NCBI RefSeq assembly: GCF_000697965.2
Contig: NZ_CP015880.1
Location: 3,110,001 to 3,174,000, forward strand
Length of the DNA stretch: 64,000 nt
Direction: 5' to 3'
Origin: Ensifer adhaerens
GTDB lineage: Bacteria; Pseudomonadota; Alphaproteobacteria; Rhizobiales; Rhizobiaceae
The notes below the pieces were generated by a model. It had not been told where the DNA came from. It saw only the letters and a program-made list of their open reading frames with translations, and did not search any database. Shown one piece after another: positions 29,111 through 42,217 of this stretch (position 1 is the first letter of the stretch; every line of letters begins with the position of its first letter). A program made the position numbers and the translations under genes.

Positions 29111-32100
29111 ATGTCGATCAAGGCCAGTATCTATCACCTGACCCACTATATCTATGACCGTCCCGTAAGCCTCTCGCCGCAGATCATCCGGCTGAAGCCC
29201 GCTGCCCATTCCAAGACCAAGGTCATCAGCCACTCGCTGAAGGTTTCGCCCGGCAACCATTTCGTCAACCTGCAGCAGGACCCCTACGGCAACTACCTCG
29301 CCCGTTTCGTCTTTCCCGATCCGGTGAGCGAGCTGAAAATCGAAGTCGATCTCGTCGCCGACATGACCGTCTACAACCCCTTTGACTTTTTCGTCGAGGA
29401 AGAGGCCGAACATTGGCCCTTCCCCTACCCCGAGGATCTCAGCGACGATCTCCGGATCTATATGACGCCGGAGCCGCTCGGCCCGGCGCTCTCCGCCTTC
29501 ATGGCAACGGTCGACCGTTCCCGCCAGCGCACCATAGACATGGTCGTCGGGCTCAACGCACGCCTGCAGAAGGAAGTCGGCTATGTGATCCGCATGGAGC
29601 CGGGCGTGCAGGACCCGGAGCAGACGCTGACATCGGCAAGAGGATCCTGCCGCGATTCCAGCTGGCTGCTCGTACAGATCCTGCGCAATCTCGGCTTCGC
29701 CGCCCGCTTCGTCTCCGGCTATCTCATTCAGCTGACGCCGGATCTGAAAGCCCTCGACGGCCCCTCCGGCACCGACCACGACTTCACCGACCTGCATGCC
29801 TGGGCCGAAGTCTACCTGCCCGGCGCCGGCTGGGTCGGGCTCGACCCGACCTCGGGCCTGCTGACCGGCGAGAGCCACATTCCGCTTGCCGCAACGCCCC
29901 ATTACCGCAACGCCGCGCCGATCTCCGGAGAATTTTTCGGCGATCCCGAGACCCGCACCGACTTCGCTTTCGACATGAAGGTGAGGCGCGTCGCCGAGCA
30001 CCCGCGCATCACCAAACCCTTCTCCGACGAAAGCTGGGATGCGCTGAATGCACTCGGCGGGAAGGTTGACCGGGAGCTTGAGGAAAACGACATCCGCCTG
30101 ACGATGGGCGGCGAGCCGACCTTCGTTGCGATCGACGACTTCGAGTCCGAGGAATGGAACACGGAGGCCGTCGGACCAACCAAGCGCGAGAAGGCCGACA
30201 CACTGATCCGCCGGCTGCGCGAACGCTTCGCCCCCGGTGGCTTCCTGCATTATGGCCAGGGCAAATGGTATCCGGGCGAAACCCTGCCGCGCTGGACCTT
30301 CTCCCTCTACTGGCGCAAGGACGGCGTGCCGATCTGGCGCCGGCCGGACCTGATCGCCGAGGAGACCAGCCGCCACGACGTGACGGTAGCGGATGCCGAA
30401 CGCCTGCTGCATCTGGTCGCAGGCGAATTGAGCCTGCCGACCGAAATGGTCGTGCCGGCCTTCGAAGACCCGGCCGACTGGCTGCTGAAGGAGGCAAACC
30501 TCCCCGACAACGTCGATCCTGCCAACTCCAAGCTGAAGGATCCCGAGGAGCGCAGCCGCATGGCCCGCGTGTTCGAGCGCGGCCTGACGGCGCCGACCGG
30601 CTATGTTCTGCCGGTGCAAGCCTGGAACGCGCGCGCCACCGGCGTGAAGTGGATGAGCGAGAAATGGCAGACGCGCCGTGGCCGCATCTTCCTCGTTCCC
30701 GGCGACAGCGCCGTCGGCTATCGCCTTCCGCTCGGCGCCCTACCCTATGTCGCGCCCTCCGCTTACCCCTATATCCATCCGGTCGATCCGACGGTCCCGC
30801 GCGACGATTTGCCGGACTTCAGCGAAAGCAGCGCCCGCACGCAGCATGCACGCTTCCAGGCCTCGGAAGTTCCGGAAACGCCGCTCCCGGCGCCGCGCGA
30901 CGAGATCGCCGGACTGGTGCGCACCGCCATCAGCGTCGAGCCGCGCGACGGCCGGCTCTGCGTCTTCATGCCGCCGACGACCAGCGTCGAGGAGTATCTC
31001 GATCTGATCGCGTCTGCGGAGCGCGCTGCCGCTGCGATCGGCCTGCCCGTGCACATCGAAGGCTATGCACCGCCGCAGGACGAGCGCATCAACGTCATCC
31101 GCGTTGCGCCGGACCCGGGCGTCATCGAGGTCAACATTCATCCGGCCGCCCATTGGCAGGACTGCGTCGATATCACCACGGCGATCTACGAGGAGGCGCG
31201 CCAGAGCCGGCTCGGTGCCGACAAGTTCATGATCGACGGCCGTCACACCGGCACCGGCGGCGGCAATCACGTGGTCGTCGGCGGCGCCAATCCGAATGAC
31301 AGCCCGTTCCTGCGCCGCCCGGATCTGCTAAAAAGCATGGTGCTGCACTGGCAGCGGCATCCCTCGCTCTCCTACCTGTTCTCCGGCCTCTTCATCGGCC
31401 CGACCTCGCAGGCGCCGCGTATCGACGAAGCCCGGCACGACCAGCTCTATGAACTCGAAATCGCCCTGGCGCAGGTGCCGATGCCGGGCTCTGCAACGCC
31501 GCCGCCCCTGCCCTGGCTCGTCGACCGGCTGTTCCGCAACCTGCTCGTCGATGTCACCGGCAACACCCATCGGGCGGAGATCTGCATCGACAAGCTGTTT
31601 TCGCCTGACGGGCCCACCGGCCGCCTCGGCCTCGTCGAGTTCCGCGGTTTCGAGATGCCGCCGAACGCCCGCATGTCGCTTGCCCAGCAATTGCTGGTGC
31701 GCGCCCTCATCGCCCGTTTCTGGAAACACCCGGTCGACGGTCGCTTCGTGCGCTGGGGCACAGCTTTGCACGATCGTTTCATGCTGCCGCATCACGTCTG
31801 GCAGGATTTTCTCGACGTGCTCGCCGATCTCCGGGCGCATGGCTTCGATCTGAAGCCGGAATGGTTCGAGGCCCAGCTCGAGTTCCGCTTCCCCTTCTGC
31901 GGCGAGGTCGAATACGAGGGGGCAAAGCTCGAAATCCGTCAGGCGCTCGAACCCTGGCACGTGATGGGCGAACAGGGCGCGATCGGCGGCACCGTGCGCT
32001 ATGTCGACAGCTCGATCGAACGGCTGCAGGTCAAGCTCGATACCGCCAATCCCGAGCGATATACGGTCGCCTGCAACGGTCGGCCCTTGCCGCTCACACG

Positions 32101-32437
32101 CACTGGTTCGAATGGCACGGCGGTGGCCGGCGTCCGCTACAAGGCGTGGCAGCCGGCCTCAGGGCTACACCCGGTGCTACCGGTCAACACTCCCCTTACA
32201 TTCGATATCTATGATACATGGTCGAATCGGGCGATCGGCGGCTGCATCTACCATGTCGCCCACCCGGGTGGGCGCCACTACGACACGTTTCCGGTCAACG
32301 GCAACGAGGCGGAGGCGCGACGCCTGGCGCGGTTCGAGCCTTGGGGCCATACGCCGGGAGGCTATCCGCTGCGCCCCGAAAGCCCGTCGACGGAATTCCC
32401 GATGACGCTTGATCTCAGGCGTCCACCAGGAGCGTAA
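29111..32437 (+). CDS. Transglutaminase-like protease fused to DUF2126 putative amidoligase
   Basis: A large 1108-residue cytosolic protein. Residues 1-90 are the bacterial transglutaminase N-terminal domain ([21 protein letters not shown]). The transglutaminase core has Cys180 ([13 protein letters not shown]), His229 ([15 protein letters not shown]) and Asp245 (GLDPTSG), an intact papain-like triad. From about residue 325 ([18 protein letters not shown]) to the end is DUF2126, a predicted glutamine-synthetase-like amidoligase. It is first of a three-gene run. Comparative genomics by others predicts these systems to make or edit peptide or isopeptide conjugates; the product is unproved. ATG 29111 is preceded by AAGGGGATC. 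Confidence 0.93.
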   Translation: MSIKASIYHLTHYIYDRPVSLSPQIIRLKPAAHSKTKVISHSLKVSPGNHFVNLQQDPYGNYLARFVFPDPVSELKIEVDLVADMTVYNPFDFFVEEEAEHWPFPYPEDLSDDLRIYMTPEPLGPALSAFMATVDRSRQRTIDMVVGLNARLQKEVGYVIRMEPGVQDPEQTLTSARGSCRDSSWLLVQILRNLGFAARFVSGYLIQLTPDLKALDGPSGTDHDFTDLHAWAEVYLPGAGWVGLDPTSGLLTGESHIPLAATPHYRNAAPISGEFFGDPETRTDFAFDMKVRRVAEHPRITKPFSDESWDALNALGGKVDRELEENDIRLTMGGEPTFVAIDDFESEEWNTEAVGPTKREKADTLIRRLRERFAPGGFLHYGQGKWYPGETLPRWTFSLYWRKDGVPIWRRPDLIAEETSRHDVTVADAERLLHLVAGELSLPTEMVVPAFEDPADWLLKEANLPDNVDPANSKLKDPEERSRMARVFERGLTAPTGYVLPVQAWNARATGVKWMSEKWQTRRGRIFLVPGDSAVGYRLPLGALPYVAPSAYPYIHPVDPTVPRDDLPDFSESSARTQHARFQASEVPETPLPAPRDEIAGLVRTAISVEPRDGRLCVFMPPTTSVEEYLDLIASAERAAAAIGLPVHIEGYAPPQDERINVIRVAPDPGVIEVNIHPAAHWQDCVDITTAIYEEARQSRLGADKFMIDGRHTGTGGGNHVVVGGANPNDSPFLRRPDLLKSMVLHWQRHPSLSYLFSGLFIGPTSQAPRIDEARHDQLYELEIALAQVPMPGSATPPPLPWLVDRLFRNLLVDVTGNTHRAEICIDKLFSPDGPTGRLGLVEFRGFEMPPNARMSLAQQLLVRALIARFWKHPVDGRFVRWGTALHDRFMLPHHVWQDFLDVLADLRAHGFDLKPEWFEAQLEFRFPFCGEVEYEGAKLEIRQALEPWHVMGEQGAIGGTVRYVDSSIERLQVKLDTANPERYTVACNGRPLPLTRTGSNGTAVAGVRYKAWQPASGLHPVLPVNTPLTFDIYDTWSNRAIGGCIYHVAHPGGRHYDTFPVNGNEAEARRLARFEPWGHTPGGYPLRPESPSTEFPMTLDLRRPPGA

Positions 32438-34846
32438 ATGCCGAAGAAGCAGACAGCGGCCGCAAACCATCCGGGCACCGACGACGATCCGGTCTTCGGC
32501 TACCGTGCCCTACCGGGCATTGCCGACGAAATGCTCGACCAGGAGGGCAATGTCCGCCCGGTCTGGCAGCGGCTGCTCGCGACGCTTGGGCGGCTCGACG
32601 AGACCGAACTTGCCAACCGCTTCGCGCGCGCCGACCGCTATCTGCGCGACGCCGGCGTGTTCTATCGCGTCTATGGCGCCAAGGAGAGTTCCGAGCGAAG
32701 CTGGCCGCTGTCGCACATTCCGGTTCTGATCGACGAAAAGGAATGGGCGCACGTCTCGCAAGGCCTCGTGCAGCGCGCCGAACTTCTGGAAAAGGTGGTC
32801 GCCGACATCTATGGCGAGAACCGGCTGGTGCGCGAAGGGCTGTTGCCGCCGGCGCTCGTCGCCTCCAATCCGGAGTTCCTGCGCCCGCTCGTCGGCGTCA
32901 AACCGGCCGACGGCCACTTCCTGCATTTCGTCTCCTTCGAGATCGGCCGTGGCCCCGACGGTAACTGGTGGGTCCTGTCCGATCGCACCGAGGCACCTTC
33001 GGGCGCCGGCTTCGCCCTGGAGAACCGGGTCGCGACCACGCGTGCCTTCTCCAATCTTTATGCCGAAAGCCACGTCCACCGGCTGGCCGGCTTCTTTGGC
33101 GAGTTCCGCGACACGCTGCAGAGCCGCCGGCTGCACCCGGACGACCGCATCGCCGTTCTTTCGCCGGGGATCGCCAACGAGACCTATTTCGAACATGCCT
33201 ATATCGCCCGCTATCTGGGCTTCATGCTGCTTGAAGGCGAGGATCTGACCGTGCTCGGCGGCCGGGTGATGGTGCGCACCGTCGCCGGCCTCAAGCCCAT
33301 CGGCGTGCTCTGGCGTCGTCTCGACGCGGCCTTTGCCGATCCGCTCGAGCTCAATCAGTCCTCGCATATCGGCACACCCGGCATTGTCGAGGCGCTCAGG
33401 GCCGGCTCGGTCTCAATCGTGAACGCGCTCGGCACCGGCATCGTCGAAACCCGCGCCTTCCTCGCTTTCATGCCGGCGATCTGCCGCCATCTGCTGGGCG
33501 AGGAACAGAAGCTGCCCTCGATCGCCACCTGGTGGTGCGGCCAAGGCGCCGAACGCGAACAGGTCGCCGCCAACCTCGACCGCATGGTCATCGGCCCCGC
33601 CTACCAGACCCGCCCTTTCTTCGACGACAATGGCCAGTCGGTACTCGGCCGTACGCTTGATGAGAAGGCTCGAGCCTCGATCGCAGATTGGCTTAGCGCC
33701 GAGGGCGGCAAGCTCGTGGGCCAGGAGGTGGTCACGCTCTCGACCACCCCTGCCTGGGTGCGCGGGCGGCTGACGCCGCGGCCGATGAGCCTGCGGGTGT
33801 TTGCGGCACGCACCCGCGACGGCTGGCAGATTATGCCAGGCGGCTTTGCCCGCATCGGCTCCGGCGACGATGTCGCCGCGATCGCGATGCAGGCGGGCGG
33901 CACCGCCGCCGATGTCTGGATCGTCAGCGACCGACCGGTCGAGCGCACGACGCTGCTTCCGGCCGAGGAAAGTTTCACCCGCAACATGCCGGGAAGCCTG
34001 CCGAGCCGGGCGGCCGACAATCTCTTCTGGCTCGGCCGCTATATCGAGCGTGCGGAAGGGGCGCTACGCATCCTGCGCGCCTGGCACGGCCGCTTCGCCG
34101 AAACCGCCGATCCGGACCTGCCGCTCCTTAAGGATGTCGGCGACTATCTCGCAGCCCTCGACATCGATGCGCGCCAGCCTGTGCCCGACAGCCTGCTCGC
34201 CAATATCGCAAGCGCCCTCTTCAGCGCCGGCAACATCCGCGACCGGTTCTCGCCGGACGGCTGGCTGGCACTGAACGACCTGTCGCAGACGGCGCGCAAG
34301 TTCCACGCGACGGTGCAGGCCGGCGACGACGCGACCCGCGCGATCACCGTGCTCCTGCGCAAGCTCGCCGGCTTTGCCGGTCTCGTGCATGAAAACATGT
34401 ACCGCTTCACCGGCTGGCGCTTCCTTTCGATCGGCCGCTATATCGAGCGCGGCCTGCACATGACCCGGCTGCTCGGCCACATGTCGGGGCCGGATGCGCC
34501 CGATGGCGCCTATGACATGCTGCTCGAAATCGGCGACAGCGTCATGACCCATCGCCGGCGCTACAATGTCAGCACCGCCGCCTTGACGGTCACCGACCTC
34601 CTGGCGCTCGATCCGCTCAATCCGCGCTCGGTGCTTTACCAGTTGAATGAGATCAAGACCGAGGTCGAGCTGTTGCCGAACGCCTTCGTCAACGGCCAGA
34701 TGTCCTCCTTCTACCGCGAGGCGATGCGGCTGCATTCGGGCCTGGCGGTGATGACACCGGAAGCCATGAACCTCGGCGTCTACAATCGGTTGGAGCGGGA
34801 TCTCGAAAGCCTGTCCGATCTGCTCGCGCGCACCTATCTCGGCTAG
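32438..34846 (+). CDS. Circularly permuted ATP-grasp + alpha-E domain fusion protein
   Basis: An 802-residue protein. Residues about 75-470 are a circularly permuted ATP-grasp domain (DUF404/DUF407 type), with PVLIDEKEWAHVSQGLVQRAELLEK, FHF/SFEIGRGPDGNWWVLSDRTEAPSGAGFALENR and TRPFF segments. From about residue 520 the all-helical alpha-E (DUF403) domain follows (RAADNLFWLGRYIERAEG; ENMYRFTGWRFLSIGRYIERG). In many genomes these are two genes (COG2308, COG2307); here they are fused. The start codon is directly behind the previous stop (TAA then ATG) with AGGAG just upstream, so translation is coupled. An ATP-dependent carboxylate-amine ligase role is predicted. Confidence 0.92.
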   Translation: MPKKQTAAANHPGTDDDPVFGYRALPGIADEMLDQEGNVRPVWQRLLATLGRLDETELANRFARADRYLRDAGVFYRVYGAKESSERSWPLSHIPVLIDEKEWAHVSQGLVQRAELLEKVVADIYGENRLVREGLLPPALVASNPEFLRPLVGVKPADGHFLHFVSFEIGRGPDGNWWVLSDRTEAPSGAGFALENRVATTRAFSNLYAESHVHRLAGFFGEFRDTLQSRRLHPDDRIAVLSPGIANETYFEHAYIARYLGFMLLEGEDLTVLGGRVMVRTVAGLKPIGVLWRRLDAAFADPLELNQSSHIGTPGIVEALRAGSVSIVNALGTGIVETRAFLAFMPAICRHLLGEEQKLPSIATWWCGQGAEREQVAANLDRMVIGPAYQTRPFFDDNGQSVLGRTLDEKARASIADWLSAEGGKLVGQEVVTLSTTPAWVRGRLTPRPMSLRVFAARTRDGWQIMPGGFARIGSGDDVAAIAMQAGGTAADVWIVSDRPVERTTLLPAEESFTRNMPGSLPSRAADNLFWLGRYIERAEGALRILRAWHGRFAETADPDLPLLKDVGDYLAALDIDARQPVPDSLLANIASALFSAGNIRDRFSPDGWLALNDLSQTARKFHATVQAGDDATRAITVLLRKLAGFAGLVHENMYRFTGWRFLSIGRYIERGLHMTRLLGHMSGPDAPDGAYDMLLEIGDSVMTHRRRYNVSTAALTVTDLLALDPLNPRSVLYQLNEIKTEVELLPNAFVNGQMSSFYREAMRLHSGLAVMTPEAMNLGVYNRLERDLESLSDLLARTYLG

Positions 34847-34848
34847 CC

Positions 34849-35727
34849 ATGCTTTACGACATCAGCCTGAAGATCATCTATGACTACGAAGTGCCGGTGT
34901 CCGGCGGCCGCCACCTCGTGCGCGTGCTGCCGGCGACGCTGCCCGGTCGCCAACGTCTCGTCGTCGGCTCGCTCAGCTGCCATCCCATGCCGGCCGAACG
35001 TACCGAGAGCATCGACTTCTTCGCCAACCCGTTTACGTCGATTCTCTTTCGCAACTCGCATGCAGACCTGACGATCCGCATGCAGGCGCGCGTGCAGGTG
35101 GAAGCACAGGCCCTGACCGCGGACTTCTCCCCTGACCTCACCGGCCTGCCGGCCGAGCTTGCGGCCTGCTGGTCCGTCGATGCCGACGCGCCGCATCACT
35201 TCGCCGGCCCGAGCCCACTCTTGCCCGAGGTCGCCGACATTGCCGCCTACGCGCGTGACACCATTACCGACACGATGACCGTGCGCCAGATCGCCGTTGC
35301 ACTGTGTGACCGCATCCATCGCGACTTCGCCTATGACGGCGAGGCGACGACCGTGAACACGACGCCGGCAGAAGCGTTCAAGCTCAAGCGCGGCGTCTGC
35401 CAGGATTTCGCCCATGTCATGATCGTGGCGCTCAGAAGCCTCGGCATCCCTGCCGGCTATGTTAGCGGTTTCCTAAGGACGATCCCTCCGCCCGGCAAGG
35501 AGCGCCTGGAGGGGGCCGATGCCATGCACGCCTGGGTGCGCGTCTGGTGCGGCACAACCGGTGGGTGGCTCGAACTCGATCCGACCAACAATATTCCGGC
35601 TGGAACCGACCATATCGTCGTCGGCCATGGCCGCGACTACGGCGATGTCGCGCCCGTCATCGGGGTCCTGAAAAGCTACGGCAGCCAAACGACGAAACAG
35701 GCGGTCGACGTCATTCCGGTACCGTGA
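34849..35727 (+). CDS. Transglutaminase-like cysteine peptidase (stand-alone)
   Basis: A 292-residue transglutaminase-family protein. It has the N-terminal domain DISLKIIYDYEVPVSGGRHLVRVLP and a complete triad: Cys184 (KRGVCQDFAHV), His227 (DAMHAWVRVWC) and Asp244 (LELDPTNN). No signal peptide. It starts 2 bp after the ATP-grasp/alpha-E stop, so it is part of the same operon. The usual arrangement in bacteria is transglutaminase + DUF2126 + ATP-grasp + alpha-E + transglutaminase, as here. Which of the two peptidases cuts the product is unknown. Confidence 0.93.
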   Translation: MLYDISLKIIYDYEVPVSGGRHLVRVLPATLPGRQRLVVGSLSCHPMPAERTESIDFFANPFTSILFRNSHADLTIRMQARVQVEAQALTADFSPDLTGLPAELAACWSVDADAPHHFAGPSPLLPEVADIAAYARDTITDTMTVRQIAVALCDRIHRDFAYDGEATTVNTTPAEAFKLKRGVCQDFAHVMIVALRSLGIPAGYVSGFLRTIPPPGKERLEGADAMHAWVRVWCGTTGGWLELDPTNNIPAGTDHIVVGHGRDYGDVAPVIGVLKSYGSQTTKQAVDVIPVP

Positions 35728-35905
35728 CCCGATTTGGCACAGGCCGATTCCCGCTTCGGAACAGACAGGGTGCCGCAGAACCCCTTACAACAACCGGTTT
35801 TCCGGCAATCCATTAAAATTGCAAGGATTGCCGGAACGATATCGTAAGCCATCGCCGCTATTGATGCCCCCAAGCTTGCAACGTGTTCCTTTGGGGTGTG
35901 CAAAG

Positions 35906-37228
35906 ATGGGAAGACGATACACGGTAGGCCGGTCCTTCGTAGCTATGCTCAAGGACCGGGGTGGCAATTTTGGCATCATGGCAGCACTCGCGGCGCCATT
36001 GGTGTTGGCAGCCGGCGGCGTCGCCGTCGATCTGGCCACCATGATGACGACGAAAAACCAGATGCAGGATGCAGCCGACGCTGCAGCACTTGCGGCTGCG
36101 TCCGCACTCGTTGCAAACAAGGATACCCTGGCGACCGAGAAGGCCAAGGAAATCGCCTTGAACTTCCTGAAGGCGCAGTCGGGCGCAAGCTCGACCGATC
36201 TGCCCGGTGGAGCCGGCGGCAGCGACCCGGGCACCAGCAGCGCTTCCGCGGGCGGCGTGACCGACCCGACGGAGACCCAGGTTCAGCCGACGGTCGACAT
36301 CGTCATGACGACTGTCGGCAAGAGCGACAAGGCCTTCAAGGTCACGATCGTCAACAAGCAGACAATTCAGCTCAACCCCATGACGCGGTTGCTCGGACAG
36401 AAGTCCGTCAATCTGGAAACGGTAGCCGTTGCCGAGAGCGCGACGGAAACCAAGAACGCCATGTCGATGTATCTCGTGCTCGACCGCTCGGGCTCGATGG
36501 CCTTCGTGACGAATGTGAAGGACGAGAAGCGCACCAAGTGCAAGAACTGGACGGCGGAGAACTGGGGCAAGAGCATCTCTGAGACCAGCCCTTGCATGAT
36601 CGACAAGATCACGACCTTGAAATCCGCGGTTGAGACGCTGCTGAAGCCACTCACCGAGATGGACCCCGACAACAAGTATGTCCGTGTCGGCGCTGTTTCC
36701 TATAGCAGCTCCATCTTCCCGGAAGAGAAACTGGCCTGGGGCACGACGAAGGCCAGTACCTACGTCAAGAACCTGGAGGCGAACGGCGGCACGGATTCGA
36801 GCGGCGCTTTCGCCAAGGCCGTCACGGATCTGAAGCTCAAGGGCGAAAACGACGCGCACACGGCTTCCAACGGCCTGACGCCGAAAAAGTACATCGTCTT
36901 CATGACCGATGGGGCGAACACACATTTCGAAGGAAAGGCGTTGACCATCCCGGCGGCGCCAAAGCCGGAACCGGAACTCGACAAGTACAAAGCCCAGGAT
37001 TCCAAATCCGACACGGCAACGCTCAAGGCGTGCCAGGATGCCAAGGACGCCGGCATTCGCGTCTTCACCATCGCCTTCATGGCGCCGATCCAGGGAAAAT
37101 CGGTGCTCAGCCGATGCGCCAGCAGCACAGCCGACTACAAGTCGCCGGAAGATGCCGCAGCTCTGGTCAAGGTTTTCGGTGAAATCGGCGCCACCACCTC
37201 GGGCAAGATGGCACGCCTGACAAGGTAA
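35906..37228 (+). CDS. TadG-like pilus-assembly / von Willebrand factor A domain protein
   Basis: A 440-residue protein with a TadE/TadG-type N-terminal membrane helix near residues 23-43 (NFGIMAALAAPLVLAAGGVAVDLATMM) and the following amphipathic helix NQMQDAADAAALAAASALV. A Ser/Gly/Thr-rich linker leads to a VWA domain whose metal-site motif is LDRSGSM (DxSxS), continuing with VGAVSYSSSIFP and MTDGANTHF. Such proteins are exported Tad-secreton or envelope components. No tad genes are adjacent, so it is an orphan. ATG 35906 is chosen; ATG 35945 is an alternative. A terminator follows. Confidence 0.85.
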   Translation: MGRRYTVGRSFVAMLKDRGGNFGIMAALAAPLVLAAGGVAVDLATMMTTKNQMQDAADAAALAAASALVANKDTLATEKAKEIALNFLKAQSGASSTDLPGGAGGSDPGTSSASAGGVTDPTETQVQPTVDIVMTTVGKSDKAFKVTIVNKQTIQLNPMTRLLGQKSVNLETVAVAESATETKNAMSMYLVLDRSGSMAFVTNVKDEKRTKCKNWTAENWGKSISETSPCMIDKITTLKSAVETLLKPLTEMDPDNKYVRVGAVSYSSSIFPEEKLAWGTTKASTYVKNLEANGGTDSSGAFAKAVTDLKLKGENDAHTASNGLTPKKYIVFMTDGANTHFEGKALTIPAAPKPEPELDKYKAQDSKSDTATLKACQDAKDAGIRVFTIAFMAPIQGKSVLSRCASSTADYKSPEDAAALVKVFGEIGATTSGKMARLTR

Positions 37229-37248
37229 GACAGACCACATCGCTGACG

Positions 37249-37279
37249 ATGCCGCCCGGCCCCGCCGGGCGGCATTTTG
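37249..37279 (+). terminator. Terminator after TadG-like gene
   Basis: Stem ATGCCGCCCGGC / GCCGGGCGGCAT with loop CCC, then TTTTGCG. Confidence 0.85.
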
Positions 37280-37340
37280 CGTTTCGGCGGGATACGTTCT
37301 CCACCGTCTGAGACAAGTCTAATCCATTTAAAAACATCTG

Positions 37341-37370
37341 TTGCAAGCGCTTCGGATCGATGCATAAATT
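37341..37370 (+). promoter_or_regulatory. Possible glg operon promoter
   Basis: TTGCAA (37341-37346) and TAAATT (37365-37370) are spaced 18 bp, or CATAAA at 16 bp, 63 bp before glgP. Confidence 0.4.
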
Positions 37371-37432
37371 GGCTTTATCCCCGGTCGGGTCCGGCCTGCG
37401 ATCTCCCAACGCAAAAGGGTAAAGACAGTTTC

Positions 37433-39894
<2,462 letters not shown>

Positions 39895-39898
<4 letters not shown>

Positions 39899-42105
39899 CG
39901 CCCTCGGCCGGCAAGGACCCGGAACCCGCAGCTTCAGGTCTGCTGTCAGCCCCGGATATCGCGGCCATCCTCAAGGGCACGCATGACGACCCCTTTGCGG
40001 TTCTTGGCGTGCACCCCGTCGGCAAGACCGTCCTTGCCCGCTGCTTCATCCCCGATGCCGAGACGGTGACGGTCGAAACGCTCTCGGGCAAGGACCTGGG
40101 GGCGATCGAACGGCGCGACGATGCCGGCTTCTTCGAAGGCCCGGTGGCGCTGAAGAAGCCACAGCCCGTCCGCTACCGCGCCCGCAATCAGGGCGGCGAA
40201 TGGGTGGTCGTTGATCCCTACAGCTTCGGTCCGGTTCTCGGGCCGATGGACGATTATTACATTCGCGAAGGCTCGCATCTCAGGCTCTTCGACAAGATGG
40301 GGGCGCACCCGATCGAGCATGACGGTGCCAGCGGCTACCATTTCGCCGTCTGGGCACCCAATGCGAAGCGTGTTTCGGTCGTCGGCCAGTTCAACGACTG
40401 GGACGGCCGTCGCCACGTCATGCGGTTGCGCACCGACACCGGCATCTGGGAAATCTTCATTCCCGGCGTCGATGCGGGCCTTGTCTACAAGTACGAGATC
40501 CTCGACCGCAACGGCACGCGTCTGCCGCTCAAGGCCGATCCCTTTGCCCGGCGCTCCGAACTACGCCCGAACACGGCCTCGATGACCACGCCGGAAATCG
40601 CGCAGACCTGGGACGACGAGGCACACCGCAAGCATTGGGCCTCGGCCGACGCAAGACGGCAACCGATCTCGATCTACGAAGTGCACGCCGGTTCCTGGCA
40701 GCGCCGCGACAATGGCGAGATGCTCTCCTGGGACGAGCTTGCCGACCGGCTGATCCCCTACTGCGTCGACATGGGCTTTACTCATATCGAGTTTCTGCCG
40801 ATCTCGGAGTTTCCTTTCGACCCCTCCTGGGGCTACCAGACAACCGGTCTTTATGCGCCGACCGCCCGTTTCGGCGAGCCCGAAGGTTTTGCCCGCTTCG
40901 TCAACGGCTGCCACAAGGTCGGCATCGGCGTCATCCTCGACTGGGTGCCGGCGCATTTCCCGACCGACGAGCACGGCCTGCGCTGGTTCGACGGCACCGC
41001 ACTCTACGAACACGAGGATCCGCGCCAAGGCTTCCACCCCGACTGGAACACGGCGATTTACAATTTCGGCCGCCAGGAAGTGCTGTCGTTCCTCGTCAAC
41101 AATGCGCTCTACTGGGCGGAAAAATTCCATGTCGACGGCCTGCGCGTCGATGCGGTCGCCTCGATGCTCTACCTCGACTACTCGCGCAAGCACGGCGAGT
41201 GGGTGCCGAACGAATATGGCGGCAACGAGAACCTCGAGGCCGTCCGTTTCCTGCAGACGCTGAACACGGAAATATACGGCTCTCACAAGGGTATCCTGAC
41301 GATCGCCGAGGAATCGACCTCCTGGCCGAAGGTCTCCCATCCGGTCCATGCGGGGGGTCTCGGGTTCGGCTTCAAGTGGAACATGGGCTTCATGCACGAC
41401 ACGCTGCAATATCTGTCGCGCGAGCCGGTGCACCGCAAGTTCCACCACAACGACCTGACATTCGGCCTGCTTTATGCCTTCAACGAGAACTTCGTGCTGC
41501 CGCTGTCCCATGACGAGGTCGTGCACGGCAAGGGCTCGCTGATCGCCAAGATGGCCGGCGACGACTGGCAGAAGTTCGCCAATCTCCGGGCCTACTACGC
41601 CTTCATGTGGGGCTATCCCGGCAAGAAGCTCTTGTTCATGGGTCAGGAGTTCGCGCAATGGCGCGAATGGTCCGAGGATCGGGCGCTCGACTGGAACCTG
41701 CTCGAATACCATCTGCACGAGGGCATGCGACGGCTGGTGCGTGACTTGAACGGCACCTACCGCGCCAAGCCGGCGCTGCATGCGCGCGATTGCGAAGGCG
41801 AAGGTTTCGAATGGCTGCTGGCCGACGACCGCGACAACTCGGTCTTTGCCTGGCTGCGCAAGGCGCCCGGCGAAAAACTGGTCGCCGTCATCACCAATTT
41901 CACCCCCGTCTACCGGGAAAGCTACGCCATCCCGCTGCCGGTCAAGGGTCGCTGGAAGGAGATCCTCAACAGCGACGCGGAAATCTATGGAGGAAGCGGC
42001 AAGGGCAATGGCGGCGCGGTTTTTGCCGAGAAGAACAGCACGGGAGCGATCATGGCCAACATCACCCTGCCGCCGCTCGCGACACTGATGCTGGAACAGG
42101 AGTAA
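39895..42105 (+). CDS. glgB: 1,4-alpha-glucan branching enzyme
   Basis: GH13 branching enzyme of 736 residues. The N-terminal CBM48 modules ([12 protein letters not shown] and [25 protein letters not shown]) precede the barrel. Catalytic residues: Asp nucleophile in [18 protein letters not shown], Glu in [10 protein letters not shown], and Asp in [34 protein letters not shown] is diagnostic of GlgB. The start is fixed by the 4-bp overlap with glgP. Adds alpha-1,6 branches to glycogen made by GlgA. Confidence 0.97.
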
Positions 42106-42217
42106 TTTATCCGACCCGCCAGCCGAAGGCGGCGGAAGACTGCAAATATCGAGGGCCGCAAGGCGTCGCAGAAGGCCGCCGTGACGACCCCTTAAGGTCA
42201 ATGAATGGGGAGGACAA

